A stretch of 14,295 nucleotides of DNA, taken from contig JASHUO010000552.1 of the NCBI GenBank assembly GCA_030039975.1, forward strand, positions 1 to 14,295, read 5' to 3'. Position numbers and translations under genes: made by a program. Below, piece by piece: positions 10,597 through 14,295 of this stretch (within the stretch, counting starts at the first letter, position 1; each line of letters begins with the position of its first letter). The notes beneath the pieces are model-generated. The model searched no databases, was not told the DNA's origin, and was given only the letters and a program-made list of their open reading frames with translations. This DNA is from Alphaproteobacteria bacterium. GTDB lineage: Bacteria > Pseudomonadota > Alphaproteobacteria > ATCC43930 > CGMCC-115725.

Positions 10597-11673
10597 GAGA
10601 ATGGTCGTCCCGTACAATGCCATGTGGGCGAAATAGTAGACGCCGAGAAACAGAATCAGCGACGAAGAGTACGCGAACGGGATCAGCCAGCATCGGCGCC
10701 AGTGCGTCGGCACGGCAGCGTCATCCGCGATGATTGCGAACAGCGCCACGACGATCAGCGAGTGTCCGATCATGTCGATCTTGCCGAACGGGAAACAGGC
10801 GCTCACGAACATAGCCGCCAGTATGATCGCTCCGGTCCGGCGCACCAGCGGTGTCCACACCAAGGAAAACGCCAAGGCGAATTCGACCACGCCGGCCGCG
10901 CGCATGTAGGAGTCTGGCGTGAAGCCCAGCGACATGGTCGGATGAGCGGCGAAAAGCGGATACGACCATTCTGGATAAGCCCATTTCTCGATGGAGGCCC
11001 ACATCAACGTGATGCCGGCGCTCCAACGCAGCACATCGATGGGACGCGCACCAAGCAAGGTGGCCTCCGCGCCGGTCAGGCCAAGGTAGGTAGCGAAGCC
11101 GAGAAACACCGGATAGTCGGCGAGATGGAAAGCGCCATATTGGCGGATTGCTATGCCGTAGAGCACATAGATGCCGAGCGCCGACAACGGCATCGTCCGG
11201 CGCGACAGCATTCCAACGGCGATGCCGAGCTGGATAGCGCCGACCAGGTTCGAGTGGGTCCTGAGTTCGGGTGTCAGTAGGATGCCGCCGATCGCCCAGA
11301 CGGCGATGAAGAAAGCCGCGCAGGCAGCGCGCGCAATGATCTCGATGTGGTCACGGAGCCAACCGGTCGCGCGGTTCAACACGGCCAACGCCGCGGTGCC
11401 GACCGGCGTCCCTTCCAGGACGCCGCCCGTCATTAGCGCCAGGATGGAAAGCCCGTTGAGCATTTCGAAGTTGCGGCAGACGACGGTTTCGATCCCCACC
11501 GGCTGCCCGGCCACATTGTACGCACAGAACCACTTGACATGCGCGCTTGCGGAAACGGCGAGCACCGCATTCGCAAGCAGCGGCGGAATTGCGGCCACAA
11601 ACCACGTTCGCTTGCGGTGGTTAGCGACCGGGCCAATGGCCCAGGCGGGCGCGGGAGAGACGCCGCTCAGCAA
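10594..11673 (-). CDS. DoxX-like multi-pass membrane protein, start probably disrupted
   Basis: This is a hydrophobic protein of 359 residues from the TTG at 11673, with about nine membrane segments. They lie at about 23-44, 71-98, 114-133, 143-176, 187-201, 214-229, 259-275, 280-296 and 301-315, with a last long one at 329-352. Recognisable blocks are SAHVKWFCAYNVAGQP (43-58) just after the first helix, then ASIEKWAYPEWSYPLFAAHP (226-245), and FGKIDMIGHSLIVVA (296-310). The Lys/Trp segment before a reentrant stretch and the Val-Val-Glu helix (VVEFALAF) recall DoxX-type proteins, but the identity is tentative and the function unknown. TTG is a poor start with no ribosome site. An ATG at 11714 has an excellent one but is in another frame, so the gene may be frameshifted (see the separate entry). 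It is divergent from the regulator that follows. Confidence 0.65.
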   Translation of the reverse strand: MLSGVSPAPAWAIGPVANHRKRTWFVAAIPPLLANAVLAVSASAHVKWFCAYNVAGQPVGIETVVCRNFEMLNGLSILALMTGGVLEGTPVGTAALAVLNRATGWLRDHIEIIARAACAAFFIAVWAIGGILLTPELRTHSNLVGAIQLGIAVGMLSRRTMPLSALGIYVLYGIAIRQYGAFHLADYPVFLGFATYLGLTGAEATLLGARPIDVLRWSAGITLMWASIEKWAYPEWSYPLFAAHPTMSLGFTPDSYMRAAGVVEFALAFSLVWTPLVRRTGAIILAAMFVSACFPFGKIDMIGHSLIVVALFAIIADDAAVPTHWRRCWLIPFAYSSSLILFLGVYYFAHMALYGTTIL

Positions 11674-11680
11674 AGCGGCG
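11661..11680. repeat. Perfect 7-bp hairpin at the frameshift point
   Basis: CGCCGCT (11661-11667), a six-base loop and AGCGGCG (11674-11680) form a perfect stem exactly where the orphan N-terminus stops and the long membrane-protein frame begins. Such a GC-rich stem could hide a sequencing or assembly error, favour a deletion, or shape the message. Confidence 0.6.
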
Positions 11681-11714
11681 CAGCAGCCAGAAACACCACG
11701 GATGTGAGTCTCAT
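11667..11714 (-). other. 15-codon orphan N-terminus, probable original start of the DoxX-like gene
   Basis: The ATG at 11714 is preceded by AGGGAGG at a five-base spacing, the best ribosome binding site in this region. It encodes MRLTSVVFLAAAPLC and then stops (TGA at 11667-11669). Adding one base near the CTTTG at 11672-11676 would join it to the downstream frame and give MRLTSVVFLAAAPLL followed by SGVSPAPAWA. That reads like a signal peptide with an AWA cleavage site. It could instead be a true short leader peptide. Confidence 0.45.
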
Positions 11715-11728
11715 CAGGCCCTCCCTAT

Positions 11729-11810
11729 CCCGGTCTCAATTCGGCCTCCCCCGGACTCAAGGCAGTCGATGATAGCCAAGGTCCATGTCGTGCGAATTTC
11801 CCGGTCGTAA
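11729..11810. promoter_or_regulatory. Three near-identical 11-base motifs, candidate operators
   Basis: CCCGGTCTCAA (11729-11739), CCCGGACTCAA (11750-11760) and CCCGGTCGTAA (11800-11810) fit the pattern CCCGGWCKYAA or close to it. The first two start exactly 21 bases apart, about two helical turns, which places them on the same DNA face. They sit between two divergent genes, and the first is only 15 bases upstream of the ATG at 11714. The neighbouring winged-helix regulator is the obvious candidate ligand, but this is inferred. Confidence 0.45.
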
Positions 11811-11823
11811 CGGCGATGTAACG
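11807..11823 (+). promoter_or_regulatory. 11-base-period direct repeat GTAACG
   Basis: GTAACG occurs at 11807-11812 and 11818-11823, with start points 11 bases apart. OmpR/PhoB-type winged-helix dimers typically bind tandem half-sites spaced 10-11 bases. This pair lies 56 bases before the regulator's ATG, so autoregulation is plausible. The repeat overlaps the third CCCGG motif. No convincing -35/-10 pair for the regulator could be picked out. Confidence 0.4.
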
Positions 11824-11878
11824 TGATAGGCTCCCGATGAGGCCGCCGCCGAATCTTCGCTCAGTGTGGAGCGGCGGA

Positions 11879-13867
11879 ATGTCCAAATCAGTCCTTGTGC
11901 TTGCACGGAATGCGCAACGAAGCCGGGTTCTGGCCCGCTCGCTGGAGAGCGGTGGCTTCACCGTTGACGTGGCTGACGGCGAAAAGCGCGCACGCGAGCT
12001 GGCGCGCAGCCGTCGAATTGACCTCGCCATCGTGATGCTCGAGGGAAATGATGACGTCGAGTTCGCGGTCCTCAGAGATCTGCAAGCTTCGATAGCGGAA
12101 CTCATCCTTGTCAGCCGGAAAAATAGCAGAGCGCGTGGGCTGCGAGATTGCCTTCCCGGCCTCTCGGTCATTCTCTCCGAGGCCGCCGATCCGATCGAGA
12201 CGGCGCGTCGGGTGCGGCAGGCGCTCTACGATCAAGGCGACGGTGCGGCCGCTGCACCTCCCACGCCAATGATGCTCGGCTTTGACGGCTGCATTCTTGA
12301 TGTCGGCGGCCGGTCCTTTCGCGATGCGCAAGGACGCGACGTCCCGCTGGGACGTGCGCAATTCGCATTACTTGCGGCGCTGGTCCGAAATGCGGGGTTA
12401 GTGCTCTCCCGCGAGTATTTGCGGCAGGTTGTGCCTGGCCGCGGACGGGAGGCGTTCGACCGCAGCATCGATATGTTGGTTACGCGGCTGCGGCGCAAAA
12501 TCGAACCTGTTCCGAAATCGCCGCGCTTTATTCTCTCCGTTCCTGGAGAAGGCTACAAATTCAACGCGCATCCGCACGTGATCGCCGGGACAGAGTCAGC
12601 AGCGCGCCCAAGCGCCCGACCGTCCGCAGCGTCCGATCTGTTCGACGGTCGGACCGCTGGGCGTCATACACAACGCCTCGCGATCGGGGTGCTGCCGTTC
12701 GCCGAGTTGGGTGGCGGATCCGAGCGCAATTGGTTTGTTGCAGCGCTGACTGAAAGCCTGACCACAGAGCTGTCGCGTACTCCTGGGGCTATCGTGGTTG
12801 ATCTTAACCCGGCCTCGTTGGACTGCGGCAAATCGGCGGACATCAAAAAATTGGCCGCTGAAGTTGGCGTCGGCTATGCGGTCCGCGGCAGCGTCCAGCT
12901 CAGCGACGAACGCATCCGATTTAACGTTCAACTGATCGACGGCCAAAGCGGCGCTCATCTGTGGGCGGAACGGTTTGATTGTGGACGCGGCGACGTCTTC
13001 GAGACGCTGGATCAGATCGTCCCCAGAGTCGCTCGAACCTTGGAAATCGAGCTGACGGCGGCAGAAGCGCGACGCGCCGCCGATGCCTCGTCGTCGCTCG
13101 ACAGCACGCAACTCGCGTTTTGTGGTTGGGACGCCTATAACCGTCGGCGCAGTCCCAGCAATCTGAGGCAGGCGGAGCGGTTCTTTACCGCAGCATTGGC
13201 ACGTGACCCCGAAAACGTCCATGCGCTGACGGGCTTGGCGCTCGCCAAGTCGTCTCACCCCTATTACTTCACAGACGAAGAATGCGCTTGCGACTTTGCT
13301 GCCGCAGAATCGGCGGCGCTGGCGGCGGCCGAGCTTAGTCCTGATTTAGCGGGCGTGCGCTATGCCTTGAGCTGGGTTTATACGTATAGCAATCGCGCGG
13401 GACGCGGTCTGGCGGAAGCCGAGCGGACACTTTCAGTAAACCGAAATAATCCGCACGCCTACGCGGTACTCGGCATGGCAAAGATTTTTCTGGGGCGCGC
13501 CGACGAAGCCGAGCACTACATTCTTCGGGCGCTGACGTTAAGTCCTCGCGATCCTTTTGCCTATGTATGGAGAGAATTTGCAGGCGCGGCGAAACTCTAT
13601 CTCGGTGAATGGGATGCGGCAGCAGCCTGGTTCCACCGTGCGCCGGAAGCCGAACGCTCGCACCCGCTGCACAATTTCTTCCTGGCTGCGGCGCTCGCCT
13701 GGCAGGGAAGATCGAATGATGCGCGAACCGCCGCTCGAAGGGGCTTTGCGCTTGCTCCGAGATTTACGTTGCGCCGTTTCCGGGAAGCGCCGCTCGGCAA
13801 TGACCCTGGCTATCTCGCTCAGCGCGAACGCCTCTGTGAGGCCATGCGCGAGGCCGGGGTACCGTAG
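11879..13867 (+). CDS. Pseudo-receiver / OmpR-type winged helix / TolB-like / TPR regulator
   Basis: A 662-residue one-component-like transcription regulator. Domains in order: a receiver-like fold (1-117); an OmpR/PhoB winged helix (about 133-232) with PLGRAQFALLAALVRNAG, then RSIDMLVTRLRRKIEP as recognition helix and VPGEGYKFNA as wing; a polar linker (233-265); a TolB N-terminal-like or adenylate-cyclase-associated domain (266-400: LAIGVLPFAELGGGSERNWF, RGSVQLSDERIRFNVQLID, GAHLWAERFD); and TPR-like helical repeats (410-655). The receiver lacks the phospho-accepting aspartate (the expected position reads DLAIVM, Met53), the acidic pair after strand 1 (VLARN) and the conserved lysine, so it is not expected to be phosphorylated. 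The ATG at 11879 has GGAG seven bases upstream; an ATG at 11837 is in frame but poorly supported. Divergent from the DoxX-like gene, which it may control. Confidence 0.85.
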   Translation: MSKSVLVLARNAQRSRVLARSLESGGFTVDVADGEKRARELARSRRIDLAIVMLEGNDDVEFAVLRDLQASIAELILVSRKNSRARGLRDCLPGLSVILSEAADPIETARRVRQALYDQGDGAAAAPPTPMMLGFDGCILDVGGRSFRDAQGRDVPLGRAQFALLAALVRNAGLVLSREYLRQVVPGRGREAFDRSIDMLVTRLRRKIEPVPKSPRFILSVPGEGYKFNAHPHVIAGTESAARPSARPSAASDLFDGRTAGRHTQRLAIGVLPFAELGGGSERNWFVAALTESLTTELSRTPGAIVVDLNPASLDCGKSADIKKLAAEVGVGYAVRGSVQLSDERIRFNVQLIDGQSGAHLWAERFDCGRGDVFETLDQIVPRVARTLEIELTAAEARRAADASSSLDSTQLAFCGWDAYNRRRSPSNLRQAERFFTAALARDPENVHALTGLALAKSSHPYYFTDEECACDFAAAESAALAAAELSPDLAGVRYALSWVYTYSNRAGRGLAEAERTLSVNRNNPHAYAVLGMAKIFLGRADEAEHYILRALTLSPRDPFAYVWREFAGAAKLYLGEWDAAAAWFHRAPEAERSHPLHNFFLAAALAWQGRSNDARTAARRGFALAPRFTLRRFREAPLGNDPGYLAQRERLCEAMREAGVP

Positions 13868-13875
13868 GATTGCCC

Positions 13876-13904
13876 TTGCGACTCCGGCGATAACCCAGTA
13901 TATC
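13876..13904 (+). promoter_or_regulatory. Predicted promoter of tRNA-Pro
   Basis: TTGCGA (13876-13881), a 17-base spacer and TATATC (13899-13904) are followed by a GC-only discriminator (GCCCGGCGCC). Transcription would start about 3 bases before the tRNA. A GC-rich discriminator is typical of stable-RNA promoters under stringent control. Each box matches four of six consensus bases. Confidence 0.45.
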
Positions 13905-13919
13905 GCCCGGCGCCGGAGT
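13881..13919. repeat. Inverted repeats overlapping the tRNA-Pro promoter and acceptor strand
   Basis: ACTCCGGCG (13881-13889) and CGCCGGAGT (13911-13919) are a perfect 9-base pair of arms, and the right arm enters the tRNA acceptor strand. Inside lies a second perfect pair, GGCGATA (13886-13892) and TATCGCC (13901-13907), that competes with the first. There is no T tract. It may weakly end the regulator transcript or act at DNA level on the promoter. Confidence 0.5.
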
Positions 13920-13990
13920 GTAGCTCAGCCTGGTAGAGCACTGCTTTCGGGAGGCAGGGGCCGGAGGTTCAAATCCTCTCACTCCGACCA
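13914..13990 (+). tRNA. tRNA-Pro(CGG)
   Basis: The full cloverleaf can be drawn: acceptor CGGAGTG (13914-13920) with CACTCCG (13980-13986), D arm GCTC/GAGC, anticodon stem CTGCT/GGCAG with loop TTCGGGA, a five-base variable loop, and T arm GGAGG/CCTCT around TTCAAAT. The anticodon is CGG (13948-13950), reading the proline codon CCG, which is common in this GC-rich genome. The CCA end is encoded (13988-13990). It is 77 bases with no intron. A hairpin terminator follows at once. Confidence 0.97.
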
Positions 13991-13994
13991 GATC

Positions 13995-14029
13995 AAAAGC
14001 CAGCTAGCTCAACCGGTTAGCTGGCTTTT
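13995..14029 (+). terminator. Strong hairpin terminator after tRNA-Pro
   Basis: A perfect 12-base stem, AAAAGCCAGCTA (13995-14006) and TAGCTGGCTTTT (14018-14029), encloses an 11-base loop. The 3' arm ends in TTTTC and the 5' arm begins with AAAA, so it should end transcription from both sides. It starts four bases after the tRNA CCA. Confidence 0.85.
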
Positions 14030-14050
14030 CCATGTGCGGAAAATAGCGCA

Positions 14051-14069
14051 GGGTACCACGGGGGTACCA
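14051..14069. repeat. GGGTACCA direct repeat, 11-base period
   Basis: GGGTACCA occurs at 14051-14058 and 14062-14069. A further GGGGTACC is found at 13856-13863, on the other side of the tRNA. The palindromic core GGTACC is rare by chance at this density. It could be a recombinase or regulator site near the tRNA 3' end, or chance. Confidence 0.35.
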
Positions 14070-14095
14070 GCGATGCATGGACGGCGCGAGCCGCG

Positions 14096-14295
14096 ATGAA
14101 ACCGAGTGAGACACTCATACTAGGCGAACCCTCGCAGACCGGCGCTTCAAAGGCGCCCCAAGCGTCGAAGACGAGCGTCGATCCCGCCGACGGCCTGATC
14201 CTCGACGAGGTCGGGCCATGGGCCCGGGAAAAGCATGCGCGGCTGCGCCGCTACGTTGACATAGCTCATGGCGTGCGGCGGAAATTCATCACCGG
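14096..14295 (+). CDS. tcmP: Three-Cys-motif partner protein TcmP-like (N-terminal 66 codons, cut by window end)
   Basis: The frame from the ATG at 14096 is open to the window edge. After a non-conserved 30-residue lead come DPADGLILDEVGPWAREKH (about 29-47), then LRRYVDIAHGVRRKFITG (about 50-66). The order DG, then VGPWA-EKH-LRRY, then RRKFI is how many TcmP proteins begin, just before an IDLF-GPGR block that would lie beyond the window. TcmP proteins pair with three-Cys-motif (DUF5131, phage Gp37/Gp68-like) proteins and are found mainly in accessory DNA; their biochemical role is not settled. The ribosome site before 14096 is weak, so a different start is possible. The call rests on a short N-terminus only, from memory of the family. 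Confidence 0.65.
   Translation, partial: MKPSETLILGEPSQTGASKAPQASKTSVDPADGLILDEVGPWAREKHARLRRYVDIAHGVRRKFIT

Noticed and set aside
11668..11676. Programmed -1 frameshifting at CTTTG in the DoxX-like gene
   Set aside because: The P-site tRNA would not re-pair in the -1 frame and there is no X-XXY-YYZ heptamer, so a plain one-base loss or error is simpler.
14003..14025. Sequence in the terminator stem-loop that looks like a tRNA D arm (AGCTCAACCGGTTAGC)
   Set aside because: No acceptor, anticodon or T arm can be built around it. The resemblance follows from the hairpin sequence by chance.
13557..14099. 180-codon open frame running through the regulator end, the tRNA and the terminator
   Set aside because: It reads across a complete tRNA gene and a terminator in a frame that does not match any gene. 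It is a chance open frame.

Overview
The window comes from the chromosome of a GC-rich alphaproteobacterium, probably close to Rhodospirillales. The clues are split-subunit glycyl-tRNA synthetase genes (glyQ/glyS), a bacterial pyruvate phosphate dikinase, a MeaB-type GTPase, and a cluster of long-chain polyprenyl synthase, DUF2007, TrmN6-type methyltransferase, S49 peptidase and GlyRS genes. This order is familiar from several alphaproteobacterial groups. No rRNA, CRISPR array, insertion sequence or transposase is visible.

Left part (1-9386, minus strand). Reading along the minus strand there is a DUF2007 protein and a TrmN6-like methyltransferase that share 4 bases, an S49 peptidase, an exported protein of unknown function, a small membrane-anchored zinc-ribbon protein, and then the tight run glyQ-glyS-ppdK-meaB. 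In that run glyQ and glyS share one base, glyS and ppdK are 7 bases apart, and ppdK and meaB share 4 bases, so it looks like one transcript from a good promoter just upstream of glyQ. MeaB runs off the left edge. These are housekeeping functions: charging tRNA-Gly, pyruvate/PEP interconversion, and protection of a B12-dependent mutase.

Middle (9387-10535). ispB, for the isoprenoid side chain of ubiquinone, is read on the plus strand, divergently from the DUF2007 gene, from its own CTTGACC-type promoter.

Right part (10594-14295). The base use becomes visibly less GC-rich. A DoxX-like multi-pass membrane protein (minus) and a large one-component regulator (plus) are divergent. The regulator joins a degenerate receiver, a winged helix, a TolB-like domain and TPRs. 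The 164-base gap between the two genes holds three near-identical copies of an 11-base motif and an 11-base-period direct repeat, which look like operators. The membrane-protein gene seems to have lost its normal start through a one-base frameshift: the only good ribosome binding site feeds a signal-peptide-like start in another frame that stops after 15 codons, inside a 7-bp hairpin. After the regulator come a complete tRNA-Pro(CGG) with its own promoter, a strong hairpin terminator, and the first 66 codons of a gene resembling three-Cys-motif partner protein TcmP, a family usually carried by accessory DNA. The 3' side of this tRNA is therefore a plausible island or prophage boundary.

No stretch above 300 bases lacks a gene. 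The gaps at 6722-6859, 7361-7450, 8309-8418, 9387-9509, 10536-10593, 11715-11878 and 13868-13913 hold only the promoter-like or repeat elements listed, or nothing recognisable (7361-7450 and 8309-8418).
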